From a bacterium (GTDB lineage: Bacteria > Bacillota > Bacilli > Lactobacillales > Streptococcaceae), in NCBI GenBank assembly GCA_905221385.1, contig CAJNCV010000007.1, positions 33,350 through 97,349 of the forward strand: 64,000 nucleotides of DNA. Direction: 5' to 3'. Positions within the stretch are counted from its first letter, which is position 1. Each line of letters opens with the position of its first letter. Shown here piece after piece: positions 18,531 to 28,372 of this stretch. A model generated the notes under the pieces. It searched no databases. It was not told the origin of the DNA and saw only the letters and a list, made by a program, of their open reading frames with translations. Made by a program: the position numbers and the translations under genes.

Positions 18531-18538
18531 GGTATAAT
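18531..18538 (+). promoter_or_regulatory. Extended -10 promoter giving a leaderless rsmD mRNA
   Basis: TTTGGTATAAT, with TATAAT at 18533-18538. The ATG follows after seven bases, and no ribosome-binding site fits between. Confidence 0.65.
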
Positions 18539-18545
18539 AAACGGT

Positions 18546-19085
18546 ATGAAAATCGTATCAGGAATCTACGGAGGGCGTCCCCTCAAGACGCTAGAAGGCA
18601 AGACGACGAGGCCGACATCAGATAAGGTGCGTGGAGCTATCTTTAACATGATAGGTCCCTATTTTGAGGGTGGTCGTGTCTTGGATCTCTATGCAGGCAG
18701 TGGTGGTTTATCCATTGAGGCAGTATCGCGTGGTATGTCCTATGCTGTCTTAGTGGAACGGGATCGAAAGGCACAAGCTATCGTCGCTGAAAATATCCAA
18801 ATGACCAAGGAAGTTTCCAAATTTCAGCTCTTAAAGATGGAGGCTGAACGGGTCTTGGAGCAAGTGACAGGTCCCTTTGATCTGGTCTTTTTAGACCCTC
18901 CATACGCAAAAGAACAAATTGTTGCAGATATCGAAAAAATGGCAGAAAGAAACCTTTTCTCCGAAGAGATCATGGTTGTCTGCGAAACCGATAAGTCTGT
19001 AGAACTTCCAGAGGAAATCGCCTGCTTAGGCATCTGGAAGGAAAAAATATATGGGATTAGTAAGGTGACAGTCTATGTCAGATAA
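18546..19085 (+). CDS. rsmD: 16S rRNA (guanine966-N2)-methyltransferase
   Basis: RsmD methylates G966 of 16S rRNA. Its 179 residues include [26 protein letters not shown], split here as GGRPLKTL and [13 protein letters not shown], the SAM motif [15 protein letters not shown] and the catalytic DPPY in [10 protein letters not shown]. The gene overlaps coaD by 11 bases, the standard Firmicutes pairing. Translation starts at or near the 5' end of the mRNA. Confidence 0.95.
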   Translation: MKIVSGIYGGRPLKTLEGKTTRPTSDKVRGAIFNMIGPYFEGGRVLDLYAGSGGLSIEAVSRGMSYAVLVERDRKAQAIVAENIQMTKEVSKFQLLKMEAERVLEQVTGPFDLVFLDPPYAKEQIVADIEKMAERNLFSEEIMVVCETDKSVELPEEIACLGIWKEKIYGISKVTVYVR

Positions 19086-19563
19086 AATTGGATTATTTAC
19101 AGGATCATTTGATCCGATGACAAATGGACATCTGGATATCATTGAACGTGCCAGCAAACTCTTTGATAAGCTCTATGTCGGGGTGTTCTACAATCCCCAC
19201 AAACAAGGTTTTCTGCCTGTTGAAAATCGCAAACGAGCAGTCGAAAAAGCTGTGGCGCATTTAGATAATGTAGAGGTGCTGGCTTCTCATGACAAACTAG
19301 TCGTCGATGTTGCAAGAAGACTGGGGGCTAAAACCCTTGTCCGTGGCTTGCGAAATGCCACCGATTTGCAATACGAGTCTAGTTTTGATTACTACAATCA
19401 TCAACTGGCTCCAGAAATCGAAACCATTTATCTATATAGTCGCTCGGAGCATCTTTATATTAGCTCTTCGGCCGTGAGAGAACTTCTGAAGTTTGGTCAG
19501 GAGATTCAGCAATATGTCCCAAACAGTGTTGTGGAGGAATTAGAACATGAAGAAAAAAACTAG
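19075..19563 (+). CDS. coaD: Phosphopantetheine adenylyltransferase
   Basis: CoaD transfers AMP to 4'-phosphopantetheine, the penultimate step of coenzyme A synthesis. The nucleotidyltransferase motif [15 protein letters not shown] contains the (H/T)xGH signature. [12 protein letters not shown] and [10 protein letters not shown] are typical. Length is 162 residues. It overlaps rsmD and the next gene at both ends, so the three are one translationally coupled operon. Confidence 0.97.
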   Translation: MSDKIGLFTGSFDPMTNGHLDIIERASKLFDKLYVGVFYNPHKQGFLPVENRKRAVEKAVAHLDNVEVLASHDKLVVDVARRLGAKTLVRGLRNATDLQYESSFDYYNHQLAPEIETIYLYSRSEHLYISSSAVRELLKFGQEIQQYVPNSVVEELEHEEKN

Positions 19564-20584
19564 ATGGCCCTTATATGTCATCCTAGCACTAGTATTGACT
19601 TTTTTAGCCTTTGTAGTACCTTTACCATACTACATAGAAGTTCCAGGTGGAGCGGAAGATATTCGTCGAGTTTTGAAAGTCAATGAAACAGAAGATACAG
19701 AAGCAGGAGCTTACCAGTTTGTAACAGTCGGTATTCGACACGCAACCCTGTCGCATCTTGTCTATGCTTGGTTAACACCTTTCACGGATATTAGAAGTGC
19801 CAAGGAGACTACGGGTGGTTCTACGGATGCGGAGTTTATGCGGATCAATCAGTTCTACATGCAAACATCCCAAAATATGGCCAAGTATCAGGGGTTGAAG
19901 ACGGCTGGTAAGGATATCGAACTCAAGTATCTGGGAGTTTATGTCTTGACCGTGACGGACAATTCAACTTTTAAGGGTATTCTGAACATTGCAGATACAG
20001 TGACAGCTGTTAATGACAAAACGTTTGACAGTTCAAAAGACTTGGTCGACTATGTTAATTCTCAACAATTAGGAGATACGGTCAAGGTAACCTATGAAGA
20101 AGACGGAAAAGTCAAGTCTGCTGAAGGTAAAATTATCACTCTCGAAAACGGAAAAAACGGGATTGGGATTGGTCTAATTGACCGTACGGAAGTGACCAGT
20201 GATGTTCCGATTCGTTTTTCAACAGCTGGTATCGGCGGGCCAAGTGCTGGTCTCATGTTTAGTCTCGCTATCTACACCCAGATAGCCGATCCAGGTCTTC
20301 GTAATAGTCGCGTCGTTGCGGGAACGGGAACTATTGATCGTGATGGAAATGTTGGCGATATTGGTGGAATTGACAAAAAAGTGGTTGCAGCCTCTCGTCA
20401 GGGAGCCAACATCTTTTTTGCTCCTGACAATCCAGTCACCGAGGAAGCAAAAAAAGCAGATCCCAATGCGAAAAGTAACTATGAAACAGCCCTAGAAGCT
20501 GCTAAAACGATCAAAACAGAGATGAAAATCGTTCCCGTTAAGACTTTGCAGGATGCAATTGATTACCTTAAAAACAATCCCTAA
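19547..20584 (+). CDS. SepM-like PDZ/Lon-type membrane protease
   Basis: An N-terminal membrane anchor (residues 8-28) is followed by a PDZ domain (about 120-200) and a C-terminal Lon (S16) protease domain. The catalytic dyad is visible as Ser233 in GGPSAGLMF and a lysine at 277-278 in [10 protein letters not shown]. Related SepM of S. mutans trims the competence peptide outside the cell, so a role in peptide-signal or surface processing is plausible but inferred. Length is 345 residues. It overlaps coaD by 17 bases. Confidence 0.88.
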   Translation: MKKKTRWPLYVILALVLTFLAFVVPLPYYIEVPGGAEDIRRVLKVNETEDTEAGAYQFVTVGIRHATLSHLVYAWLTPFTDIRSAKETTGGSTDAEFMRINQFYMQTSQNMAKYQGLKTAGKDIELKYLGVYVLTVTDNSTFKGILNIADTVTAVNDKTFDSSKDLVDYVNSQQLGDTVKVTYEEDGKVKSAEGKIITLENGKNGIGIGLIDRTEVTSDVPIRFSTAGIGGPSAGLMFSLAIYTQIADPGLRNSRVVAGTGTIDRDGNVGDIGGIDKKVVAASRQGANIFFAPDNPVTEEAKKADPNAKSNYETALEAAKTIKTEMKIVPVKTLQDAIDYLKNNP

Positions 20585-20624
20585 TTCGTAGAAAAATTGA
20601 AAACTAGCGCGCAAGCGGATAAGA

Positions 20625-20633
20625 TGGTATAAT
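20625..20633 (+). promoter_or_regulatory. Extended -10 promoter giving a leaderless mRNA
   Basis: TGGTATAAT, with TATAAT at 20628-20633, ends six bases before the ATG at 20640. Confidence 0.65.
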
Positions 20634-20639
20634 AGTCAA

Positions 20640-20870
20640 ATGGTTCAATTATTATTCACTCTAAGTAGTCATATACTCTTTATTTATTTGAGTTTTTACC
20701 TTTTGAAAGATCTTGTGAGATGGGAAAAGGTTTTAAAAGTGACCGCTACAAACACAAAAAAAGTTCGTTTGTTGGTAGGCTTCTTTAGTATTGTGATGGG
20801 CTACATCTTGAGTTCATTCTTTATCAGTTTATACCAACTGTGGCAAGAAGCGCTTAGAGGACTATTATAA
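20640..20870 (+). CDS. DUF1146 (YwzB-like) small membrane protein
   Basis: A 76-residue protein with two membrane helices (about 5-23 and 42-65) joined by a short basic loop (RWEKVLK, TNTKKVR). The conserved positions and the location just upstream of murA fit the DUF1146/YwzB family, for which no function is established. The start codon is close to the predicted transcript 5' end. In the arrangement I remember from pneumococci it directly precedes murA; here an acyltransferase gene lies between. Confidence 0.8.
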   Translation: MVQLLFTLSSHILFIYLSFYLLKDLVRWEKVLKVTATNTKKVRLLVGFFSIVMGYILSSFFISLYQLWQEALRGLL

Positions 20871-20931
20871 TTTGCGTGTTTAAGAAATTGCTTTCAAGAT
20901 ATTATTAAACTTATAGGGAGAGATAGAATTC

Positions 20932-21974
20932 ATGGATATTGTAATCTTATTATTGATAACGCTATTAATTTATTTGTTACCTCAAAATAAGGAATATCTA
21001 AATGTTAAATCTACATCGGGACTTAGAGGGTTTCTAGCTATAGGAATAATATTTCATCATTTGTCACAATGGGTTACATCTGGTGATGAATTTTCTAATT
21101 TTTCCTATATGGGAACCTATATCGTTTCTATTTTCTTCTTTTTATCAGCCTATGGATTGTATTTTCAGAACGAAAATAAGAAGAACTATCTAGATAATTT
21201 TTTAGTTAAGAGACTTTCTAAAATTCTAGTTCCATTTTTTTCTATATCTTTGATTTATATGTTTTACAGATTTGTAAACGGTCAATTAATGGATTTAGAT
21301 TTTTTTGCTAATTTATTTAAAAAAGGAAGTACAATTATTTATAATGGTTGGTTTGTCGATATTATAATTTTAATGTATATATTTTTTATATATCATTTAA
21401 GTTTTTCAAAAATAAGTTCATTTCTATTGTTATCAATACAATACTTATAATTGGTTATATTTGTTTAGCTATAAAATTAGGTTACGGTTTTTGGTGGTAT
21501 AATAGTGTTTTTCCCTTTGTTGTTGGCTTAATATGGGCTGAGAATCAAGAGAAAATTGATAGAGTTTTAGATAGACATTATTTTATCATACTTGTTTTAG
21601 TAACTGTGTTACTCTTTGCTTCACATCAATACGATATTTTGTTTAGGTATGTGCATATAGAAGATAGTTATAGTTACGCGTTAGCTGCTAATTTAGATAA
21701 TATTATTTTTACAATCTACTTTATTATTGTTTTTTTGAAAAAAATAAATTTTTCAAATATATATTTGATTTTAATAGGTAGTATATCGTTTGAATTATAT
21801 ATGATACATGGATTAGTTATTTCTATGCTAGGAAAAATACTTGTGTCATCTAGAATAAATGATGTGATATTTACATTTTTTGTGCTGGTCCTTAGTCTAA
21901 TTTTAGCTTGGATTATTAATAAATTAGTTAATAGAATTACAAGAAAAGTAAGTCTATTACAAAATCGAGAGTAA
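20932..21974 (+). pseudogene. Acyltransferase-3 family membrane protein, frameshifted
   Basis: The first frame (20932-21450) reads RGFLAIGIIFHHLSQWVTSG and FFFLSAYGLYFQ, the start of an acyltransferase-3 (OatA/NolL-like) protein with its conserved HH motif. After about residue 160 the meaningful frame moves back one base and continues to 21974 with further membrane helices (GFWWYNSVFPFVVGLIWAE, SFELYMIHGLVISML). Adding one A to the A5 tract at 21408-21412 restores 347 residues. The gene is much more AT-rich than its neighbours, which suggests acquisition. It could acetylate a surface sugar if repaired or slipped. Confidence 0.8.
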
Positions 21975-21985
21975 AGGAAATAAGT

Positions 21986-23269
21986 ATGGAAAAAATTGTG
22001 GTTCAAGGCGGGGATAATCGTCTGGTCGGGAGTGTAACGATCGAGGGAGCAAAGAATGCCGTCTTACCTTTGTTGGCAGCGACTATTCTAGCAAGCAAGG
22101 GTAATACAGTTTTGCAGAATGTTCCAATCTTGTCAGATGTTTTCACCATGAATCAAGTGGTTCGAGGTCTGAATGCCAAGGTGGACTTTGATGAGGAAGC
22201 TCATGTTGTCGAGGTCGATGCGACTGGTGATATCACGGAGGAAGCTCCGTATAAGTATGTCAGCAAGATGCGGGCATCCATTGTTGTCTTGGGACCAATC
22301 CTTGCTCGTGTAGGCCACGCTAAGGTATCCATGCCAGGTGGTTGCACTATTGGGAGTCGTCCGATCGACCTCCACCTCAAAGGTTTGGAAGCTATGGGGG
22401 CAAAGATTACCCAGACAGCTGGTTACATCGAAGCTAAGGCAGAACGCCTGCATGGAGCTCATATCTACATGGACTTTCCTAGTGTTGGCGCAACACAAAA
22501 CCTCATGATGGCAGCGACTCTAGCTGATGGTGTGACGGTCATTGAAAATGCTGCGCGTGAGCCAGAAATTGTTGACCTCGCTATTCTCCTTAATGAAATG
22601 GGAGCTAAGGTCAAGGGAGCGGGTACCGAAACAATCACAGTGACTGGTGTTGAGGAACTCCATGGTACGACTCACAATGTCGTACAAGATCGTATCGAAG
22701 CCGGAACCTTTATGGTGGCTGCAGCTATGACTGGCGGAGATGTCCTCGTTCGTGATGCAGTCTGGGAACATAATCGCCCCTTAATCTCAAAACTACTTGA
22801 AATGGGTGTTGAAGTGACAGAGGAATCAGAAGGCATCCGTGTTCGTTCTCAACTTGAAAACCTTAAGGCTGTTCATGTAAAAACTTTACCACATCCAGGC
22901 TTCCCAACAGATATGCAGGCGCAATTTACAGCTCTGATGACAGTCGTAAAAGGGGAATCCACCATGGTGGAAACGGTGTTTGAGAATCGCTTCCAACACT
23001 TAGAGGAAATGCGCCGTATGGGCCTGCATTCAGAGATTATCCGTGACACAGCTCGTATTGTTGGGGGACAAGCCTTACAGGGAGCCGAAGTACTATCAAC
23101 GGACCTTCGCGCTAGTGCTGCTTTGATTTTGACAGGTCTGGTGGCGCAAGGAGAAACCGTTGTCGGTAAGTTAGTCCACCTTGATAGAGGTTACTATCGC
23201 TTCCATGAGAAGTTAGCTCAGCTAGGAGCGAAGATTCAGCGGATTGAGGTTGACGATGAAGAGGAATAG
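21986..23269 (+). CDS. murA: UDP-GlcNAc 1-carboxyvinyltransferase
   Basis: MurA adds enolpyruvate from PEP to UDP-GlcNAc, the first committed step of peptidoglycan synthesis. Seen are [12 protein letters not shown], the fosfomycin-target cysteine in [16 protein letters not shown] and the C-terminal [17 protein letters not shown]. Length is 427 residues. AAAGGAAATAAG precedes the ATG. Streptococci carry two MurA paralogues; this one is identified by its epuA-endA neighbourhood. epuA overlaps its 3' end. Confidence 0.96.
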   Translation: MEKIVVQGGDNRLVGSVTIEGAKNAVLPLLAATILASKGNTVLQNVPILSDVFTMNQVVRGLNAKVDFDEEAHVVEVDATGDITEEAPYKYVSKMRASIVVLGPILARVGHAKVSMPGGCTIGSRPIDLHLKGLEAMGAKITQTAGYIEAKAERLHGAHIYMDFPSVGATQNLMMAATLADGVTVIENAAREPEIVDLAILLNEMGAKVKGAGTETITVTGVEELHGTTHNVVQDRIEAGTFMVAAAMTGGDVLVRDAVWEHNRPLISKLLEMGVEVTEESEGIRVRSQLENLKAVHVKTLPHPGFPTDMQAQFTALMTVVKGESTMVETVFENRFQHLEEMRRMGLHSEIIRDTARIVGGQALQGAEVLSTDLRASAALILTGLVAQGETVVGKLVHLDRGYYRFHEKLAQLGAKIQRIEVDDEEE

Positions 23270-23462
23270 AAATAAAAATAAGAGAATACGCTATGTACTC
23301 CGTCGCTTACTGTTGATTTTTATCGTACTATTGCTAGGCTTCCTTGCTTTAGGAATCGGCTTGATGGTTGGCTATGGTATCCTAGGAAAGGGACAGGATC
23401 CATGGGCAATCTTGTCTCCAGCGAAGTGGCAAGAATTGATTAGCAAATTTACAGGAAATTAG
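23256..23462 (+). CDS. epuA: EpuA (DNA-directed RNA polymerase subunit beta-like) small membrane protein
   Basis: A 68-residue protein with a very basic N-terminus ([16 protein letters not shown]) and one membrane helix (about 18-45), ending with a short extracellular tail. It matches EpuA, the gene upstream of endA in pneumococcus. The ATG at 23256 lies inside the 3' end of murA, with GAGG seven bases upstream. Its function is unknown despite the historical polymerase label. Confidence 0.85.
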   Translation: MKRNRNKNKRIRYVLRRLLLIFIVLLLGFLALGIGLMVGYGILGKGQDPWAILSPAKWQELISKFTGN

Positions 23463-23502
23463 ACTGGGGAAACCAGTCTTTTTCTAAAGAATAAGGAGAA
23501 AA

Positions 23503-24327
23503 ATGAACAAAAAAACAAGACAGACCCTGGTAGGGTTACTCATATTCTTACTCTTGGCTGCTGGAAGCTATTATATTAAGCAGATGCAGTCGACATCAAA
23601 CACGCCTAAAACCAAAGTTAGTCAGAAAAGACAAGCTTCAGAAGCTCCCAGTCAGGAGTTGGCTGAAAGTGTCTTAACTGAGTCGATCAAAAACCAAATT
23701 AAGGGTGGTCTAGAGTGGAATGGAGCAGGGGCCTTTGTTGTCAATGGCAATAAAACCAATCTAGATGCCAAGGTTTCTAGCAAACCCTATGCGGATAATA
23801 AAACAAAACCAGTCGGGAAAGAGACAGTCCCAACTGTTGCCAATGCCCTCTTATCCAAAGCTACTCGTCAGTATAAGAATCGTGAAGAGACTGGAAATGG
23901 ATCCACCTCTTGGACACCACCAGGATGGCATCAGGTCAAGAATCTAAAGGGAGCCTATACACATGCAGTTGATAGAGGACACCTGTTGGGCTATGCCTTG
24001 ATAGGTGGTTTGGATGGTTTTGAGGCCTCTACCAGCAATCCCAAGAACATTGCAGTCCAGACAGCTTGGGCAAACCAAGCACAGGCTGAGGATTCGACAG
24101 GGCAGAACTACTATGAGAGTTTAGTCAGAAAAGCCTTGGATCAAAATAAGAGGGTTCGTTATCGGGTGACACTCCACTATGCGACAAATGAGGATCTAGT
24201 TCCATCCGCTTCACAAATCGAAGCCAAGTCTTCGGATGGCGAGTTGGAATTCAATGTCCTAATCCCCAATGTTCAAAAGGGAATCCAGCTTGATTACCGA
24301 ACAGGGCAAGTAACAGTGACAAACTAG
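23503..24327 (+). CDS. endA: Membrane-anchored DNA-entry nuclease EndA
   Basis: EndA degrades one strand of bound DNA during transformation and also digests extracellular DNA. An uncleaved signal anchor spans about residues 8-25. The beta-beta-alpha metal nuclease domain contains the catalytic [13 protein letters not shown], with the asparagine region [16 protein letters not shown]. Length is 274 residues. AAGGAGAAAA precedes the ATG. It forms an operon with murA and epuA. Confidence 0.95.
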   Translation: MNKKTRQTLVGLLIFLLLAAGSYYIKQMQSTSNTPKTKVSQKRQASEAPSQELAESVLTESIKNQIKGGLEWNGAGAFVVNGNKTNLDAKVSSKPYADNKTKPVGKETVPTVANALLSKATRQYKNREETGNGSTSWTPPGWHQVKNLKGAYTHAVDRGHLLGYALIGGLDGFEASTSNPKNIAVQTAWANQAQAEDSTGQNYYESLVRKALDQNKRVRYRVTLHYATNEDLVPSASQIEAKSSDGELEFNVLIPNVQKGIQLDYRTGQVTVTN

Positions 24328-24349
24328 AAACAATCTACAAAAGAACAAA

Positions 24350-24386
24350 AATCGCTCCGTTGTCTATCGTAGATAAGGGAGCGATT
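24350..24386. repeat. Hairpin after endA
   Basis: AATCGCTCC (24350-24358) pairs with GGAGCGATT (24378-24386), with a smaller inner hairpin (TATC/GATA). No T run follows on the plus strand; on the minus strand the stem is followed by TTTTTG. It may be an endA 3' structure or a minus-strand terminator-like element. Confidence 0.5.
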
Positions 24387-24425
24387 GTGCAAATTAGAAA
24401 ATAATGTGATTCCTACGCTAATTTA

Positions 24426-24434
24426 TGATATAAT
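24426..24434 (+). promoter_or_regulatory. Promoter of the CBS/CorC gene
   Basis: Extended -10 TGATATAAT with TATAAT at 24429-24434. Confidence 0.6.
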
Positions 24435-24467
24435 GGAACACAAGATACTATTTTTAGGAGAAGGACT

Positions 24468-25799
24468 ATGGAAGACCCGAGCAGTCAGAATTTGTTGCTA
24501 CAGTTTGTATTGTTATTTATCTTGACCTTGTTAAATGCTTTTTTCTCAGCTACTGAAATGGCAATGGTGTCACTAAACCGTGCCCGAGTAGAGCAAAAGG
24601 CAGAAGAGGGAGACAAACGTTACGTTCGTTTGTTAAAGGTACTTGAAAATCCTAACCACTTTTTATCAACGATTCAAGTTGGTATCACGTTAATTACCAT
24701 CTTGTCAGGGGCTAGTTTAGCAGAAACTCTAGGACGCGAAATTGCTTCTTGGATGGGAAATAGTGAAACAGCTTATGCTATTGCAAGCTTTCTATCTTTA
24801 GCATTCTTGACCTACATTTCCATTGTTTTTGGGGAACTCTATCCCAAGAGAATCGCTCTAAATCTGAAAGATACCTTGGCCATCCGAACAGCACCAGTCA
24901 TTATTGGTTTGGGGAAAATTGTCAGCCCCTTTGTTTGGCTTCTGTCGGCTTCAACTAATTTGTTGAGCCGTTTGACGCCAATGACCTTTGATGATGCTGA
25001 TGAAAAGATGACACGTGATGAAATAGAGTACATGCTCACCAATAGTGAAGAAACACTGGATGCAGATGAGATTGAAATGCTACAGGGAATCTTTTCACTA
25101 GATGAACTAATGGCTCGTGAGCTAATGGTGCCTCGTACAGATGCCTTTATGGTAGATATTCAGGATGACAGTAAGGCGATTATCGAAAGTATTTTGAAGC
25201 AAAATTTCTCACGTATCCCTGTTTACGATGGGGATAAGGATAATGTGATTGGTTTGATTCATACCAAGCGTTTGCTAAACGCCGCCTATGCAGATGGCTT
25301 TGAAAATATTGTCTGGAAACGAATCCTCCAAACACCACTATTTGTGCCTGAGACCATCTTTGTGGACGACCTCCTTAAAGAGCTTCGAAATACCCAAAAT
25401 CAAATGGCCATCTTACTAGACGAATACGGTGGTATGGCTGGTTTGGTAACTCTGGAAGATCTTCTAGAAGAGATTGTCGGTGAGATCGATGACGAGACGG
25501 ATAGGGCAGAAATCGAAGTCCATCAAATAGGTGAGGACACCTATATTGCACAGGGAACCATGAATCTTAACGACTTCAACGACTACTTTGGTGTTGAACT
25601 AGAAAGCGATGATGTGGATACTATCGCAGGTTATTATTTGACGGGTGTTGGTACGATTCCAACAACTGAAAAAATCAGTTATGAACTGGTCAGTCAAAAC
25701 AAACAAATCGTCTTGACCAATGATAAGGTGAAAAATGGGCGTGTTACCAAGGTAAAAGTTCAAATCACAGAACTAGAACCTGAAGAAGAAACAGAATAA
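24468..25799 (+). CDS. Hemolysin C/CNNM-family protein with CBS pair and CorC domain
   Basis: Domains in order: DUF21/CNNM membrane domain with four helices (about 10-195), a CBS pair (about 205-335) and a CorC/HlyC transporter-associated domain (about 350-435). Seen are FFSATEMAMVSLNRARVEQ, LMVPRTDAF and LLDEYGGMAGLVTLEDLLEEIVGEI. Relatives act in magnesium or cobalt efflux; the hemolysin name is historical. Length is 443 residues. It has its own promoter and terminator and is the last gene before tRNA-Cys. Confidence 0.9.
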   Translation: MEDPSSQNLLLQFVLLFILTLLNAFFSATEMAMVSLNRARVEQKAEEGDKRYVRLLKVLENPNHFLSTIQVGITLITILSGASLAETLGREIASWMGNSETAYAIASFLSLAFLTYISIVFGELYPKRIALNLKDTLAIRTAPVIIGLGKIVSPFVWLLSASTNLLSRLTPMTFDDADEKMTRDEIEYMLTNSEETLDADEIEMLQGIFSLDELMARELMVPRTDAFMVDIQDDSKAIIESILKQNFSRIPVYDGDKDNVIGLIHTKRLLNAAYADGFENIVWKRILQTPLFVPETIFVDDLLKELRNTQNQMAILLDEYGGMAGLVTLEDLLEEIVGEIDDETDRAEIEVHQIGEDTYIAQGTMNLNDFNDYFGVELESDDVDTIAGYYLTGVGTIPTTEKISYELVSQNKQIVLTNDKVKNGRVTKVKVQITELEPEEETE

Positions 25800-25826
25800 A
25801 GCAGTGACTCAAGTCACTGCTTTATA
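25798..25826 (+). terminator. Terminator of the CBS/CorC gene
   Basis: GCAGTGA / TCACTGC stem (25801-25820) followed by TTTATATTT. Confidence 0.75.
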
Positions 25827-25888
25827 TTTCCCCAAATTTGCCCCAAAAGTTTTTCGAAGTTATCCGTATTTATCTGAAGAAAAAATAA

Positions 25889-25915
25889 AAAAAGCCCGAT
25901 TGTACGGGCTTTTCA
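25889..25915 (-). terminator. tRNA-Cys terminator (minus strand)
   Basis: AAAAGCCCG (25890-25898) / CGGGCTTTT (25905-25913). On the minus strand the stem is followed by a T run. Confidence 0.75.
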
Positions 25916-25947
25916 TTCGGTTAATTCCTGTTAATTCAGGTACTGAA

Positions 25948-26018
25948 AGGCGGTAGACGGATTTGAACCGACGATCAAGCTTTTGCAGAGCCGTGCCTTA
26001 CCACTTGGCTATACCGCC
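25948..26018 (-). tRNA. tRNA-Cys (anticodon GCA)
   Basis: On the minus strand the acceptor stem GGCGGTA / TACCGCC pairs perfectly. The D arm is GCC-AAGTGGTAA-GGC, the anticodon loop is CTGCAAA with GCA, and the T loop is TTCGAAT. Total length is 71 bases with discriminator U and no encoded CCA. By my reading the anticodon stem has one C-U mismatch and one G-U pair at its outer end, and the T stem has one U-U pair. Confidence 0.93.
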
Positions 26019-26258
26019 TCAACGTTTATTATTATACCTTGAAAATGTTTCTACGTCAATAGTTTCTTAAACGAAAATCCAATTTAGGAAACTTTCCCTT
26101 TTTATGACAGACTTTAAAACCGAGAGAGAAAGTCTGAAAATCAGTCTTTACGGGCCGTAAATTTGCCATTCTAATCACCCAGATAGCAAACAAAGAGTGT
26201 AGAAATTTGACAGATGAAAGTTTTTTGAGAGTATACGCCTAAATATTCTGAAAATTCG
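26019..26258. other. Intergenic region between tRNA-Cys and the amiA promoter
   Basis: About 240 bases without a credible gene. It contains a hairpin CAGACTTT / AAAGTCTG near 26107-26136 and a weak promoter-like pair, TTGACA at 26207 and TATACG at 26232 with a 19-base spacer. I see nothing else that I can name. Confidence 0.5.
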
Positions 26259-26287
26259 TTTACTTTTTAGATAATATATGATATAAT
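26259..26287 (+). promoter_or_regulatory. ami operon promoter
   Basis: TTTACT (26259-26264), a 17-base spacer and TATAAT (26282-26287), about 40 bases before the amiA start. Confidence 0.65.
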
Positions 26288-26326
26288 TGATGACAAACCT
26301 AAATTTTTTTAAGAGGAGTTAACAAT

Positions 26327-28306
26327 ATGAAAAAAAGTAGAGTATTTGTTGCGGCAGGAATAGCCCTATTAGCAACTGGCGTTCTAGCTGCTTGTGGTTC
26401 TTCAAAATCATCTGACTCAACAGCGCCAAAAAATTATGGTTATGTTTATTCAGCTGACCCAGAAACATTGGATTACCTGATCTCAGGAAAACAAAGTACC
26501 AAAATTGCCACTTCAAATGGTATCGATGGCCTTTTTACAAATGATAAATATGGGAATTTGACTCCTGCAGTTGCAGAAGACTGGTCAGTCTCAAAAGACG
26601 GTTTGACTTATACCTACAAAATTCGTAAAGGTGTCAAATGGATGACATCAGATGGCGAAGAGTATGCTGAAGTAAAAGCGAAAGACTTCGTAAATGGTTT
26701 GAAACACGCAGCTGATAACAAGTCAGAAGCGCTTTACCTAGCAGAAAATTCTGTTAAAGGTTTGTCTGATTATTTGGCAGGTAATACAAAAGACTTTTCT
26801 TCAGTAGGTGTGAAAGCAGTTGATGATTATACTCTTGAGTATACCTTGAACCAACCAGAACCATACTGGAACTCTAAGATGGCCTACTCAATCTTCTGGC
26901 CATTGAACGAAGAATTTGAAAAATCAAAAGGATCTGACTTTGCTAAAGCAACTGACCCTACATCATTGCTTTACAATGGACCATTCTTGCTGAAAGGTTT
27001 GACTGCTAAGTCTTCTATCGAGTTCGCTAAAAATGAACAATATTGGGATAAAGACAATGTTCATATTGATAAAGTAACCCTTGCTTTCTATGATGGGTCA
27101 GATCAAGAATCAATAGAACGTAACTTTACAAGTGGAGCCTATAGCTATGCCCGTCTTTACCCAACAAGTTCAAACTACTCTAAAGTAGAAGAAACCTACA
27201 AGGACAATATCTTCTACACTCCATCAGGACCTGGTATTTTTGGTCTAGGTGTCAATATTGACCGTCAAGGCTACAAATACACCTCGAAGACAACTGATGA
27301 AGAGAAGACTTCAACTAAGAAAGCCCTTCTTAACAAGGATTTCCGTCAGGCCTTGAACTTTGCTTTTGACCGTACTTCTTATTCAGCACAAATTAATGGT
27401 AAAGAAGGAGCTCCCCTTGCCGTTCGTAACCTCTTTGTGAAACCTGACTTTGTTTCTGCAGGCGAAAAAACTTTTGGTGACTTGGTGACTGAAAAGATGG
27501 CTGCTTATGGTGATGAATGGAAGAACGTAAACTTTGCTGATGGTCAAGATGGTCTCTTCAATGCCGATAAAGCCAAAGCCGAATTTGCCAAAGCTAAAAC
27601 TGCTTTAGAAGCAGAAGGTGTGAAATTCCCTATCCACTTGGATATTCCAGTAGATCAGACAGCTAAGAACTACATTACACGTATCCAATCTTTCAAACAA
27701 TCAGTTGAAACAGTGCTTGGTGAAGACAATGTAGTCATTGATATCCAACAAGTTTCTAAAGATGAGTTTAATAATATCTCTTACTATGCTGCAAATGCTG
27801 CGGCAGAAGATTGGGATCTCTCAGGGGCAGTTGGATGGAACCCAGACTACGAGGATCCATCAACTTACCTTGATATCTTGAAAACAACTAATGCTAAACA
27901 AACAAAAACATACATGGGGTACGAAGGCGCAGATAATGCTGCAGCAGCTCAAGTTGGTTTGAAAGAATACGATAAGTTAGTTGATGAAGCTGCTAAAGAA
28001 ACTAGCGACTTGAATGTTCGTTATGAAAAATATGCTGCTGCCCAAGCTTGGTTGACAGACAGCTCACTCTTCCTTCCTGCTATGTCAGGTAGTGGTGCAG
28101 CGCCATTCATTTCTCGTGTAGTACCATTCTCAGCATCATATAGTCAATCTGGAGATAAAGGCTCAGATGTATACTTCAAGTATATTCAGTTACAAGACAA
28201 GGTTGTAACCAAAGCTGACTATGAACAAGCTCGTGAGAAATGGCTCAAAGAGAAAAAAGAATCAAACGAAAAAGTTCAAAAAGAATTGGCTAATCACGTT
28301 AAATAA
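26327..28306 (+). CDS. amiA: Oligopeptide-binding lipoprotein AmiA
   Basis: The extracellular substrate-binding lipoprotein of the Ami oligopeptide importer, an SBP family 5 protein. The signal peptide ends in lipobox LAACGSS (Cys23). The mature part carries ADPETLDYL and the typical family-5 core with the hinge region VGWNPDYEDPSTYLD. Length is 659 residues, matching pneumococcal AmiA. Imported peptides feed nutrition and carry internalised signals. AAGAGGAG precedes the ATG. A hairpin separates it from amiC. Confidence 0.95.
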   Translation: MKKSRVFVAAGIALLATGVLAACGSSKSSDSTAPKNYGYVYSADPETLDYLISGKQSTKIATSNGIDGLFTNDKYGNLTPAVAEDWSVSKDGLTYTYKIRKGVKWMTSDGEEYAEVKAKDFVNGLKHAADNKSEALYLAENSVKGLSDYLAGNTKDFSSVGVKAVDDYTLEYTLNQPEPYWNSKMAYSIFWPLNEEFEKSKGSDFAKATDPTSLLYNGPFLLKGLTAKSSIEFAKNEQYWDKDNVHIDKVTLAFYDGSDQESIERNFTSGAYSYARLYPTSSNYSKVEETYKDNIFYTPSGPGIFGLGVNIDRQGYKYTSKTTDEEKTSTKKALLNKDFRQALNFAFDRTSYSAQINGKEGAPLAVRNLFVKPDFVSAGEKTFGDLVTEKMAAYGDEWKNVNFADGQDGLFNADKAKAEFAKAKTALEAEGVKFPIHLDIPVDQTAKNYITRIQSFKQSVETVLGEDNVVIDIQQVSKDEFNNISYYAANAAAEDWDLSGAVGWNPDYEDPSTYLDILKTTNAKQTKTYMGYEGADNAAAAQVGLKEYDKLVDEAAKETSDLNVRYEKYAAAQAWLTDSSLFLPAMSGSGAAPFISRVVPFSASYSQSGDKGSDVYFKYIQLQDKVVTKADYEQAREKWLKEKKESNEKVQKELANHVK

Positions 28307-28314
28307 ATAACTCT

Positions 28315-28352
28315 CAAGAGAACTTTCTCTCCATGAGGAGAAGGTTCTTTTG
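28315..28352 (+). terminator. Intercistronic hairpin between amiA and amiC
   Basis: AGAAC...TTCTC pairs with GGAGAA...GTTCT, followed by TTTTGGGATTTT. It looks like a partial terminator that would keep AmiA more abundant than the membrane components. Confidence 0.6.
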
Positions 28353-28372
28353 GGATTTTAAAAGGAAACGAT

